A stretch of DNA of 64,000 nucleotides. Origin: Bedellia somnulentella (Eukaryota; Arthropoda; Insecta; Lepidoptera; Bedelliidae). This document shows positions 37,707-50,400 of this stretch, in pieces. The notes beneath the pieces are model-generated. The model saw only the letters and a program-made list of their open reading frames with translations, was not told the origin of the DNA and searched no databases. The stretch covers positions 19,158,001 to 19,222,000 of the forward strand of contig OY755178.1 of NCBI GenBank assembly GCA_963576735.1. Reading direction: 5' to 3'. Positions within the stretch are counted from its first letter, which is position 1. Every line of letters starts with the position of its first letter. Both the position numbers and the translations under genes were made by a program.

Positions 37707-37800
37707 TTTTAAACGATAAAAACTAGCTATAACGTACGAAGACACGATCGCTCTTTGGTTTGTTTCGCACGGCGTGACGTCATTCAAGACGCCATGACAG

Positions 37801-38095
37801 TCTTGTGCGTTTTGGAACCAAATTGAAATTAGTTTTTTAAAACGCTAAATTTATAATGAAAACGCTCGATTAAAAATAAATAAACATTTTTTTTCGATAA
37901 AATGCCTAATAAGCTAAATTATTAAGCAATTATTGAAATTTAGTCAACTAGCCTAATATTATTTATCTATTTCCCTTTTTTTCGTTGTTCATTGTTATTA
38001 CATTTGTTAATTTTTATCATATTACTGTTTATATGTTCTAAAAAGGTCTAAGACAAAGAGGTAATAAAAGTTGAACTTGATGACATTATATACAA
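37801..38095. other. AT-rich spacer
   Basis: No supported feature. Confidence 0.4.
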
Positions 38096-38240
38096 CTGCC
38101 TCCTTTTTTAGGGTAAAGGTAAAACGGGACCCTTACACTAAGCCTCCACTGTCTGTCTGTCTCCTGGCTGTATTTCATAAACTGTAATAGCTAGAAAGCT
38201 GAACTTTTAACAAATGATGTATTTCCATTGCCGAAAAACA
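38096..38240 (+). repeat. Interspersed repeat fragment
   Basis: AAAACGGGACCCTTACACTA, TGTCTGTCTGTCTCCTGGCT and AACTGTAATAGCTAGAAAGC form a repeat seen widely in moth genomes. Confidence 0.5.
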
Positions 38241-39299
38241 TTAAGCCTAGAAAGGTTTCGTTTGTTGCAATTCAGCAAAGAACTCATAAAGGGCGTTATG
38301 CAGCAAATAAAAGAAAACTGGCAGTACGAGTATATAAGTAAAGAAAATATTGTCTTTGTATACAATTCGTATCCGGCCACCACATAGATATTATCTCTCT
38401 TATCAGATACTTGAGATTGATAACTGATAAACTCGTAAGTGAGCATGGACTTCTACAGGGTGGCCAATCAGGTGACGTTTTTTTTTTTTAGATAGCCTGT
38501 ACCGAGACCTATCCAAAACACCCCCATGTATGTTCAGATTGATAGTTTTCAAGTTATGATTTTTTTTTGAATATTTAGAGATTATCCAGATTTTTCAAGA
38601 AATTGTCGAAAAAAGAATATAAAATGATTTCTGGCTTTTATTTTTTCCGTAATTATACTCAATATTAAGCCTACTTTCATTTCCAATAAAGAAAACCTGT
38701 ACATCCGAACAATAACTAAGTATATTTTGAGAACAAAGTTTGAAATCACTGTTTTTTGTCTGGAGAGCAAAAATTTCAAAATAAAATTAAAAATACTTAT
38801 GCCTGGTTCTGAAGCTCCAAACTAATCTTAATACAACTTCATCTTTAATACAATTGTAATTAGAAAGAAGAATATATCGGCTAAAATTAGAGATGTATGG
38901 TGGACAATATTGATGATATTTTGACTAAGCTTCTTTAACTATTTGCGCAGTGTTGCAAAAGATAGCTAACATTCAGTGCAAATAACTAATATTCTTTCTT
39001 TAGGAATTAATTAAAGTTAGACTCACCCAAGATAGTAGTTAGAAAGAAAAAAAAAATAAAGCTCAAATTAATACATCGGCTAAAACTGGGTACGAGTATA
39101 AAATTTTACAAATAAAACCTCTAATTTTTTACTCATTGCTTACGTGTGTTAATACGACTATTTTCAACCAACTCGTTAAGACATTTGTTGCCAGTGAAAA
39201 AACCAACCGTTTAAATAGCAGCTGTTCTTAAATTCTATCACTCTCAATTCTATATATAAAATCTATCACTTTTCTATATTGCCTCATTGATAGGTCGCA
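38241..39299. other. AT-rich intergenic stretch
   Basis: Short ORFs only; no gene or repeat I can name. Confidence 0.35.
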
Positions 39300-39895
39300 T
39301 TTTTTTTAATTTGTTTTATGTTGTAATTACTTTGTTAAATAATACTGACACAATTAATTGTTCCGACATATTTATTGTATTTTAAATTATATTTTAACTT
39401 CATTTCACATTATTATCAATGTATAAACAATTAGTTCTTTAGCTTTAGTATTTTAATACATATATTTTTTTTATTTTATTTTATTGTAGGTTACTCTGCT
39501 TACCCAATCTGACATTAAATTTAATTAGAATTCCTAAACTTAATTTATTTTATTAATATTTTTAATAATTATCGTTTTTGTTAGTTATTATTTTATTTAA
39601 GTTTCAATTGTCATGCCTAATAATTTAATTTAAATTTTGATTTCACAGAATAATATTTTTTAATACCAATTTAAAATTAATGTTATAACTATTGCTATTT
39701 CTAACTTACTTTGTAAATTCTATTTTTATTAGAATTCACTAAAATTTAATGTATGTAATTATCGAAATGGTATTTCATATGCTGACCTGTAATTGGTTTA
39801 AGGACCAGCTGTATATACCTGTTTTTATGTATGTGATATTTCTGTTCTTGAACTGTTGGTTGGCTTTAAATAAATAAATAAAATAAAAAAATAAA
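39300..39895 (+). repeat. LINE 3' UTR-like sequence
   Basis: AT-rich run closing GGTTTAAGGACCAGCTGTAT ... GGCTTTAAATAAATAAATAA, typical of Jockey/CR1 3' ends. No coding part. Confidence 0.45.
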
Positions 39896-40437
39896 TAATT
39901 CATGGCAGCCGTGACTAGATTAAGTGGATTTAAAATCCGTAAGATTTAACTAATGAATATCAAAAAGTATTCATTTGTTTATTGAAATGGATATTTTTTT
40001 ATTGATGATTTAGACTATTTATGAACAATACAAAAAGTTATACTCTGCTTAGGTAACTCTATGTACTTTAACAAGCTTACATTACCTTCACCTGTATGTA
40101 TGTAAGTAAGTAACCGACTCATTTAAACTCGATTATGACCCATTTTAAATGGACCGATTTAATTCAAAATTTGTACACTTCTCGAGAACCAGGGACAATA
40201 TAAATCATCTATAGGTTCATCCCATTATTTTCATTACGGACCAAATATTTAAATATATTTTTTTATTTTTTTATTTGGATTAAATTATTTCAAATGATTC
40301 AGTACTTACTAAATAAATTATGCAACCCCTTTTTGAAGGACAAGAAAGTTGAATTTAGATAAACAAATAGTAACAGTTCACTTATAAGTTTCTTTACATG
40401 CCTTTATTAAATAAAATAAAAATGCCTTTGTAAGCAA
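39896..40437. other. Intergenic spacer
   Basis: No supported feature. Confidence 0.4.
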
Positions 40438-40641
40438 CATACATACATACATACATACATATACTCACGCCATTAATTCCCATTGGGGTAGGCAGAGACT
40501 ATCGATCGCCACTTCGTACGATCCTGACAAACCTCTCTAGCTTCGTTTACATCCATCAATCTTTTCATACATGCTCTTTTATTCTTCATACTTCGGACGC
40601 CAGCCTTTTTGAGCACACTCTCAATTTGGTCCAAGTGTGTA
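40438..40641 (-). mobile_element. LINE-T 3' fragment
   Basis: (CATA)n tail, CTCACGCCATTAATTCCC, and C-terminal codons matching KRACMKRLMDVNEAREVCQD on the minus strand; nearly intact sequence. Confidence 0.88.
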
Positions 40642-40907
40642 GAAAAATTATCATTTATTTCACGTACCCCATGTATAAGACCACTTACCCGTAATTGCGG
40701 ATCTGTTATGATATAAAACAAATGCAATTTACGTTGAGTGAAAATATAAACAGTGCATATTGATATTTGAAATAAAAAAAACATTAAGTCATAATTATAT
40801 TGGTCTTGCCATTTGTGTGATTTCTGTGAGGAATGCTGAGTTTTTTTTTATATTTATCTGGTAAACACATTAAAAACACATTATTAACCTTTGCCTTCTG
40901 TTATTTG

Positions 40908-41124
40908 CCGTGTAGTGCCACTACCCCTTGCTACCCACTGGTATCTAAAGAAGCTACTAGTACTATGGGTAACCTAGGGGTATAGGGAGGGGCATTTTTC
41001 AGTGGATTTTGCGCAATGCGGTTGGAGACCCATCACCTTCCAAATGTGGCCGAGGATTGTTTAGCTCCTAAGCTCTGGCTACCCCTTTTTGGGATTATAG
41101 CCGTGAGTAGTATGTATGTATGTT
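40908..41124 (+). repeat. SINE-A copy 35, rearranged
   Basis: Internal block CATCACC jumps to TTCCAAATGTGGC. Ends 70 bp above the right P450 5' UTR acceptor. Confidence 0.8.
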
Positions 41125-41189
41125 ATTATAATTTGTGCTCTGTGTATGACAATTTTTTGAGTTTGTTTAGTTTAGACTGTATTCTTTCA

Positions 41190-41211
41190 TTTTATTTACA
41201 GTAAATTCATC
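41190..41211 (+). promoter_or_regulatory. Probable 5' UTR intron acceptor, right P450
   Basis: A T-rich tract ending TTATTTACAG at 41201, followed by the 10-nt leader TAAATTCATC and the ATG. Mirrors the left gene; the upstream non-coding exon is not located. Confidence 0.6.
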
Positions 41212-41411
41212 ATGATCGTCTGGATATGGATCATCTCACTGGTGACGGCTCTGGTGCTGTACATGAAGCAGATGTACAGCAAGTTCAGGAAGGCGGGCGT
41301 CAACCATCTGCCGATCGTCGCGCCGTTCGGAAATATGTTCAAGGCCACGATACGGCTTCAGCATTTTACTGAAATGATAGACGATATTTATAATAAATTT
41401 CCGAATGACAG
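41212..41411 (+). CDS. CYP9-like: Right P450 exon 1 (start codon, membrane anchor)
   Basis: 200 nt, phase 2 end. Codes the hydrophobic anchor, then KAGVNHLPIVAPFGNMFK to KFPNDR. An acceptor TTATTTACAG ends at 41201, 10 nt before the ATG. Donor AG|GTATTT. Confidence 0.95.
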
Positions 41412-44400
41412 GTATTTTTTAAGTTACACACATACATACATATTTTTAAGGCTATAAATCCCTAGAAGGAGTAGCCAGAGCTTAGGAATAAAAAAATCGT
41501 CGGCCACTTTTGGAAGTTAAAACGTGCGTGTACGTAAGAGACGACTAACGGTATTGGGGCTTTCTAATGGATTTTGGCCGATCCGGTTGGGGACCCATCA
41601 CCAACCATTTTTATTTTGCCATCTATTCCCTATTAATTATAATATAAAAATATTAAAATGAAGTTTTTAGAACTGTAACATCTAAAATCCGCTACACATA
41701 AAAAGCCTCTTAATTGATCAGTTGAAGCACTCCTTAGCAATAATATTTGTTGTCGTAAATGTATTACCTCCATATGTTTCCGTTGAGGTAGGCAGAGACA
41801 ATTAGTCCCCACTTTTTACGATCCTGGGATATATTTTGGGCGACATTTACTTTCACTAATCCTCCAAGCTCTTTTATTTTTACACTTTGAACGCCTTCTT
41901 TATAAAAAACATTTTACTCCACACTGGTATAGTTATTGCTTATGCTCAAAGATAATTTTATAAGATACCCTTTATCAAATGTAAATTCAGAAGTTTTTGA
42001 TTTAAATAAGAAAATCTTCATTTCAGTAGATTTACTTCAACTAGTTGAAAAGCGATAGTAATAAGCGATACTGAATAATCTATGTTATGGAATGAATAGT
42101 CCTGCACTAATGAATTCAGTAGTTTAGAAACAACATCTTGTCACATTGCCGCGTAGTGTCGGCTTAGAATAACATTACCCCATTTGTACCCGTGGGTGAT
42201 CGTAAGAGGCGACTTAGGGTATTGGGGCTTTTTAAGTGATTTTTGGGCGATGTGGTTGGAGACCCGTCACCAAAAACATTTATTATTACCATCTTTTCCC
42301 CAATCAACTACCAAAAGTGGCTGAGGAATTTCTCATTCCAAAGCTCTGGCTACCCCGTTAAGGGATTTATAGCCGTGAGTATATGAATGAATGAATTAAT
42401 GAATCTTGTCACATGATTTACTAACCTGTACACATTCCTATCTTATTGTTTTCGCGTGAAAATAAGACTTTTATAAATTTTATTATTACAATGATTCGTA
42501 ACCGTTAGTATACCTGTGGATGTGTGACCTTGTCTTGGTATTAGTCCAGACTTTAAAAAAGTCATACTTACGTTTACTCATGGCTGTAAATCCCTAGAAG
42601 GGGTAGCCAGAGCTAAGGAATTAGAAATTCCTCAGCCACTTTTGGAAATGTGAGTAGGGGAAAAGACGGTAAAAATAAAGGTTGTTGGTGATGGGTCGCC
42701 CAAAAATCCCTAAAAAACCCCAAAACCGTTAGTCGCCTCTTACGTACACCCACCGAAGAAATGGGGTAGTGCTATTCCAGGCCGACACTACACAGCAAGT
42801 CATCTCATCTACAATCTTACTCTTACTACTCCATAGCTTCTCGGTCCAGCTGTTGCGGGTTCGATCCCGCGTAGAACCACGTTGTGGTGTTATTTATATG
42901 TATATTGTAGTGTAGGATATTAAATACCCGTTGAGCCAATAAAAGAAGAGTTAATCTCCCATAATACTAGTTCTACTAAGAGCCAGTTTTTTGATCCGTG
43001 GTTAACTCAACCATTTGTTAAAAATCGTAACTATTAGTTAAATATCAGCCAAATGCATTTTTTGACCCGTGGTTAGAGTAACTAATGTCAAATATCGAAC
43101 CAAAATGGATTTACGATTTGACTACTGGTTAGACATTTAACTATAGTCAATGTCACGTCAATGTAACAAATGGTTATATTTTTAACTACGGATCAAAAAA
43201 CTGGCCCTTAGTTTGGGGCTAACTTGATCTATGTTTAATATACATAACATAACATAAACGTTCACGCCGAATATCCCCGAAGAGGTTGGCAGAGGTACTA
43301 ATACTACTGAACATCACGTGATTTTGTCACCTGGTGTTCAGAGTACCCACGTTTTGCTTTAACAGTGTACTCACGTGATAGGGGGCAGGCCTATCGCCGT
43401 TTTGTACAAATACACTGTCACATGACCAAGTACAACTCAGCCATATGGGTTTCCTCACGATGTTTTCCCTCACCGTTAACAACCGTGATAAATTAACCAC
43501 ACATATGTCTTTAGAAAAGACAAATTGGTGTAGGCCCGACCCGGGATTTGAACACTAGTCGTGTGCACGATAACCGGTGTTCTACCCATTGAGCTATCAC
43601 GTCGTCTGTGTATAATATATACGTATATTTATTTATTATATGTATATCAAGGTTCGTATATTGCCGTGTAGTGTCGGCTTAGAATAACACTACCCCATTT
43701 CTACCCGTGGCTGATCGTAAAAGGCGACTTAGGGTATAGGGGCTTCTTAAGTGATTTTTGGGCGATGTGGTTGGAGACCCGTCACCAAAAACATTTATTT
43801 ATTATTACCACCTTTTCCCCAATCATTTTCCAAAAGCGGCTGAGGAATTTCTAATTCCAAAGCTCTGGCTACCCCGTTAAGGGATTTATAGCCGTGAGTA
43901 TATGTATGTATGTATGTATGTATATCAAGGTTCGTTGGTCAATACGAGTTCAACAATCCAGTCGTGGTGATCAGAGACACCGAGCTGATAAAGAGAATCG
44001 CCATCAAGGATTTCGACTATTTCATGGATCACCGAATGATGATCAGCAAGGATACCGATCCGTTGTTTGGCCGGAATCTTTTCTCACTTAAAGGTAAATT
44101 TAATCTAATCTAATATATAAAATTGCCAGCCGTGTAGTGTCGGCTTAGAATAACACTACCCCATTTCTACCCGTGGGTGATCGTAAGAGGCGACTAAGGG
44201 TATAGGGGATTTTTAAGTGATTTTTGGGCGGTGTGGTTGGAGACCCGTCACCAAAAGCGTTTATTATTATCATCTTTTCCCCAATCAACTTCCAAAGGTG
44301 GCTGAGGAATTTATCATTCCAAAGCTCTGGCTACCCCGTTAAGGGATTTATAGCCGTGAGTATATGTATGTAATATATAAAATTCACTTCTCACAGTGTT

Positions 44401-47400
44401 TGTCATCAAACTCCTCCGAAACGGCTGAACCAATTTAAATCAAATTTTGCATACACTTTCGGTAGGCCTGAGAATAGGTTTATAACTATGTTTCATACTT
44501 GTAAGGGATAACATTTTATTTTTATTTTATCAACTAGAAATTTCCTAAAAATCATTTATATGGCAAAACAATATGTAGAAATTCTTTTGAGTATGAGTCA
44601 GCCGTTCAAATATTTCTTCGTCTTTTATACTCTTTTATGAACACATTAATTTGCGACAAAAAATTAACCTTAACATTTTAAGGCTCGGTCATTTTTTTAT
44701 TCATACATATGCATATACTCACGGCTATAAATCCCTAGAAGGGGTAGCCAGAGCTGAGAAATTAGAAATTCCTCAGCCACTTTTGTGTTGTCACTCACAA
44801 AGTTGAGTGGGGATAAGATGGTGAGATAAAGGTTGTTGGTGATGGGTCTCCAACCGCATCGCCCAAGAATTCCTTAATAACCCCAATACCGTTAGTCGCC
44901 TCTTACGTACACCCACCGGAAGAAATGGCGTAGTGCTATTCTAAGCCGACACTACACAGCATTTTATTAGTTTTTATAATATACTAGCTGAAACGGCAAA
45001 CAGTGTTTTGCCATATAAATAATTTCTAATGAATATCTATTTGATAAAATAAAACGTTAGAGATCTCATCCCTTATCACATCACTTAGGAGTATAAAAAT
45101 ATTAATAAACCTATTCTCAAACCTACCGAATGTGTATTCAAAATTTCATTTAAATTGGTTGAACCGTTCCGGTGTGAAAACACAGTGACTTATGAATTTT
45201 CTATTTCAGTAAAAAACGTCCCATTTGTCATACAATTTTGATAATTTCCCAGGTTTGGAATGGAAAGACATGAGATCCACGTTGTCTCCAGCGTTCACCA
45301 GTTCCAAGATACGGTTGATGGTGCCGTTCATGCTGGAGGTGGGGGAGCAGATGAGTCTGGTCATGAAGCAGAAGATTCTAGACTCAAAAGGTAAAGTTGC
45401 TAAAAGTCCCTAGAAGGGGTAGCCAGAGCTAAGGAGTTAGAAATTCCACAGCCACTTCTGGAAACTTGTGTGGGGAAAAGATGGTAAAATAAAGGTTGTT
45501 GGTGATAGATAGGTCTCCAACCGCATCGCCCAAAAATCCCTTAAAAGCCCCGCATACCGTTAGTCTCCTCTTACGTACACCCACCGGAAGAAATGGAGTA
45601 GTGCTATTCTAAGCCGACACTACACAGCTAAAAATATTACTCAAAAACAGATATACATACATTCATACGGCAATAAATCCCAGATAAGGTCAGCCAGGGC
45701 TTCAGAGTTAGAAATCCCTCAGCCACATTTGGTTGATAAGGGAGAAAATTGTAGAAACAAAGTATCGTTGGTGATAGTTTCCAACCGCATCGCCCAAAAA
45801 CCACTTGAAAAATCCCATACCCTTAGTCGCCTCTTACGACACCCGTAGGTAGAAAGGGGTAGTGACATTCTAGACCGGCACTACACGGCAAGTATACATA
45901 TGTGGATAACTTTGATGTATTTTTTTGGGTAGCAACAAAACGAGTGACTGTAAATTACAGTTCTAAGTGTCAAATATAAACGTTACATAAACATAAACGT
46001 TCACGCCGTTTATCCCCGAAGGGGTTGGCAGAGGTACCAATACTCCTGAACTCACATGGCAAGCGCCATCTAGTTTCCAGAGAAGGTACCCACGTTTTGC
46101 TTAGACAGTGTACTCACGTGATAGGGGCAGGCCTATCGCCGTTTTGTACGAATACACTATCACATGACTAAGTACAACTTAGCCATGTGGGTTTCCTCAC
46201 GATGTTTTCCCTCACCGTTAGCAACCATGATAAATTAACCACACATATGACTTTAGAAAAGACAAATTGGTGTAGGCCCGTCCCAGGATTGGAACTCACT
46301 CCCTTCTGTTTTTCGGGCGGGTGTTCTACCCACTGGACTATCATGTCGCATTCTAAGTGTCAAAATTAATTAATTTGGGTTATAGAATTACTAAGTGAGC
46401 GACAGAACAGCCACTTACAAACAATAATTTTAGTTATTTAAAATATAAAATGAGCAGCTTCATAATATTTGAGCGACCTAATATTTGTTTGAGTGTCAAC
46501 GTTATGTCCTGCATTTTTTTTCAATATTTGGCAAATGTATTTTTTTATATTGAGTGGCATTTCATCTTAAATGAAGTGTTTCTAATACAAAAACCACTTT
46601 GAAAAGCATGCAAGTATGCATTTAGGCATGCATCAGGCATATAGGTGCTCGCTCCTCTGCGCTACGCTCGCTCGTTTTGACCTAACCTAACCTAACTAAA
46701 TGTGACCTAAGAACCTTTTTTGACCATCTTCAGTGGCACGTGTGTAATTCCGCGACCAAATACATTCAGAATTCACGAAGTCGCTCACTTAATAATGAAG
46801 TCGCTCGGATAAAATTTTAATATCTGAAATGGATTTATCACAATCCACTTTTTGTAAGCTCGTTCTGGATTTTATTATAAATCAATATTCATCGTCAGTT
46901 TAGTTGATTTTTCGCCGCTCAAGTTATTAAAACAGTGTATGTCATCATCAGTCGCAAAGTTTTTTTTTGTTCGCTCGTTTTATAATTCCCCTGTTTTTTT
47001 CAGATGGCTACATGGATTTGGATGCTAGAGACCTCACCACTCGTTATGCCAACGATGTAATAGCAACTTGCGCGTTTGGACTCAAAGTAAATTCTCATGC
47101 TGAAGAGAACAACGAATTCTTCCTAAAAAGCAGGGAAGCTACCAACTTTTCGTTTGCTCAGATGCTGAAGTTTTTTGGTTTTGCAGCATGTCCTAAGTTG
47201 ATGAATGTAAGTATTTATATTATAGACATATTTATTAGCTTGAACTTGTGTGAAATGTTCGATATATTTATAATTTAATACATAGCTGTGCAGAGTCGGC
47301 TTAGAATAGCATTACCCCGTTTCTTCCTGTGAGTGTACGTAAAAGGCTACTAAGGGTTTTGGGGCTTTTAATTGATTTTTGGGCGATGCGGTTGGAAACC

Positions 47401-50400
47401 CATCACCAACAACCTTTACCACCTTTTCCCCACTTAATTTCCAAAAGTGGCTGAGGAATTACTCATTCCTTAGCTCTGGATTCCCCTTTCTAGGGATCTA
47501 TAGCTGCGAGTATATGTATGTATATTAATATTTATCACAAATCAAAAAAGCGACTAGTCTTTAAATCCCGGGACGGGCCTACACCAATTTGTCTTTTCTA
47601 AAAAAATACGTGTGGTTAATTTATCATGGTTGTTAACGGTGAGGGAAAACATCGTGAGGAAACCCACATGACTGAGTTGTACTTAGTCATGTGACAGTGT
47701 ATTCGTACAAAACGGCGATAGGCCTGCCCCCTATCACGTGAGTACACTGTCCATGCAAAACGTGGGTACTCTGAACACCAGGTGACAAAGTCACGTGATG
47801 TTCAGAAGTATAAGTATCTCTGCCAAACCCTTCGGGGATATTCGCCGTGAACGTTTATGTTATGTTATGTATATTATAATATATCACAAATCAAAAAACT
47901 ATTTTCCGTATTTCAGTTTTTCAAAGTAACATTATTCAACGAGAGAATCCAAAACTTCTACCGAGGTTTAGTGACGGGCGTCATGACAAATAGAGAAGAA
48001 AACAATATAATACGACCTGACATGATTCATTTGCTCATGCAGGCTAAGAAAGGTAAGTAATTATATAAAGTTTTTTTTATACATACATATTACATACATA
48101 CATATACTCACGGCTATAAATCCCTTAACGGGGTAGCCAGAGCTTTGGAATGACAAATTCCTCAGCCACTTTTGGATGTTGATTGGGGAAAAGATGGTAA
48201 TAATAAATGTTTTTGGTGACGGGTCTCCAACCACATCGCCCAAAAATCACTTAATAAGCCCCTATACCCTTAGTCGCCCTTACGATCACCCACGGGTAGG
48301 AATGGGGTAGTGTTATTCTAAGCCGACACTACACGGCTTTTTTTTATATAATACAAATTGGTGATCATTCTTCAACCATATCGCCAAAAAACACTCAAAA
48401 ACCCAATAAGGATCACTCGACAACATCTGGCTGAAATGTGTTAGCGCTACCATAAGATAGTGTTCTTGGTAGTATTTCTTATTTATATCAACACTGTATG
48501 TGTTTTTTACTCCGGGAGGATAGTGACCTATCCTGTTGTCGCCTTCAAGCCTTTTTCCACTCAGACCAAGAAAAAAAAAGGTTTGATGAGGCTTATTATG
48601 GACTGGACTAAATTAAGTGAATCTCTAGTTAAAGCAAAACATTTCGACTTTGCCCTTTATATTTTAATATCTATTATTTATATAGCTGTGCAGTGTCGGC
48701 TTATAATAGCACTACCCCATTTCTTTCGATGGGTGTAAAGTAATAGGTGACTAACAGTATTGGGGCTTTTAAGGGATTTTAGGCGATGCGGTTGGAGACC
48801 CATCACCAACAACCTTTTTTTCACCATCTTCAATTTCTTATTCCTTAGCTCTGGCTACCCCTTGTAGGGATTTATAGCCGTGAATATTTGTATGTATGTA
48901 TGTTATTATTTATTTGTTTGGAATACTAACAACAAACTATACAGTTAATATTTATAAATACAGCTATAAACTTGACCAATTAGGTATTCGCTAATAACAA
49001 GTTAGCACCTCTTATTCATTGTTGTAAATTTGTTTAAATATTGATTAAATTTTAAAATAACTTACATCTATTTTAAGTAGTGTTATGAAGTATATTTAAC
49101 ATTAAAAATGTGATCATATTTTAGGTAGTCTAGTCCATGAAGAAACTCCAGTCGTGAAAGATGCTGGATTTGCGGCTGTAGAGGAGTCGCATATAGGACA
49201 AACTAAAGTTCAGAGAGGTTAGTATGATAGAATAAAAAATATTTGAACTTCACATCGTCATATTTGAAAGGGGGGTCGATTGTCTTTACACTATAGTCAG
49301 TGCCTGCTTGGTCAAGAATGTTATAAATTTGATTAATTAAATAAATTGTTAATTTCTAATTAATTCATTATATAATAATATATTTTTTTAACATTATTAT
49401 TTTAAATTGCTGCATGTTTTGTTAATTATCTATCTAATTTAATTTAATTATTTATATTTTTAATTTGGATTTAATTTTGATTTGAATTTGTTTTGTTTAT
49501 ATTTTATGGGCCAGATGTAGATGCCTGAAATGAAGATTTATTTATTTATTTATGGATCGAATTCTAAATTGAATGCAACATACATCATAATATCAGGTAT
49601 CTGGTCCAATGGGCTAAGACGTCCCCAGTGTACAACAACCAGACGTTTGAATACATTAAGAGCAACTATACATGACGAGCAACCTGCGCCGCTGAGGAGA
49701 TGAAATGAATGTCATTGGTGGCCCTATAGCTTAAAATACATCATCATCATCAGCTTTTAGATGTCCGCTGCTCGACATAGGAGCTCCAGATACCTGAACT
49801 GATGGCGATCTTTAATTACATTATAAAGTTAATTATTATAATTTATATATTGGGATATTACAATAATCAACAACTAGATTTACCAAGTACTATTTAATAG
49901 TAATTAAAAAATTATATGCATAATTTTTTGTTAGCTGTGTAGTGTCGGCTTAGAATAAAACTACCCCATTTCTACCCATGGGTGATCATAAGAGGCGACT
50001 AAGGGTATAGGGGCTTTTTAAGTGATTTTTGGGCGATGTGGTTGGAGACCCGTCACCAAAAACATTTATTATTACCATCTTTACCCCAATCAACTTCCAA
50101 AAGTGGCTGAGGAATTTCTCATTCCAAAGCTCTGGCTACCCCGTTAAGGGTTTTATAGCCGTGAGTATATGTATGTATGTATGTATGTATGTATATGTAT
50201 AACTTCTGATATTACAGTTTGGACGGACGACGATTTAATAGCACAGGCAGTATTATTCTTCATCGCTGGTTTCGACACCGTAGCTACAGCCATGACCTTC
50301 CTTTTGTATGAGCTGGCTGTAAACCCGGAGGTTCAGGATAAACTGGCTGAAGAGATCAAAAGTGTGAATGACAAAAACGGAGGAAATTTCGGTTTTGATA

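Larger units (their letters stand above)
36530..37800. mobile_element. Deleted two-gene DNA transposon, ISL2EU-like
   Basis: A perfect 19-bp inverted repeat lies near the ends (ACGTCACGCCGTGCGAAAC at 36571-36589, complement at 37762-37780), with ATCGTGTC/GACACGAT just inside. Two truncated genes start at opposite ends and point inward: a short plus-strand gene and a minus-strand THAP gene. ISL2EU elements are known to encode a THAP/DDE transposase plus a YqaJ-type nuclease; that assignment is inference. A SINE-A sits inside. The outer limits are approximate. Confidence 0.6.

Noticed and set aside
20756..41189. A third P450 gene or pseudogene between the pair
   Set aside because: No anchor, I-helix, ExxR or heme exon recognised on either strand.
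46610..46700. CTCCTCTGCGCTACGCTCGC and CCTAACCTAACC as telomere-like or regulatory repeats
   Set aside because: Too short; CCTAACCTAA runs are scattered in moth DNA and show no array here.
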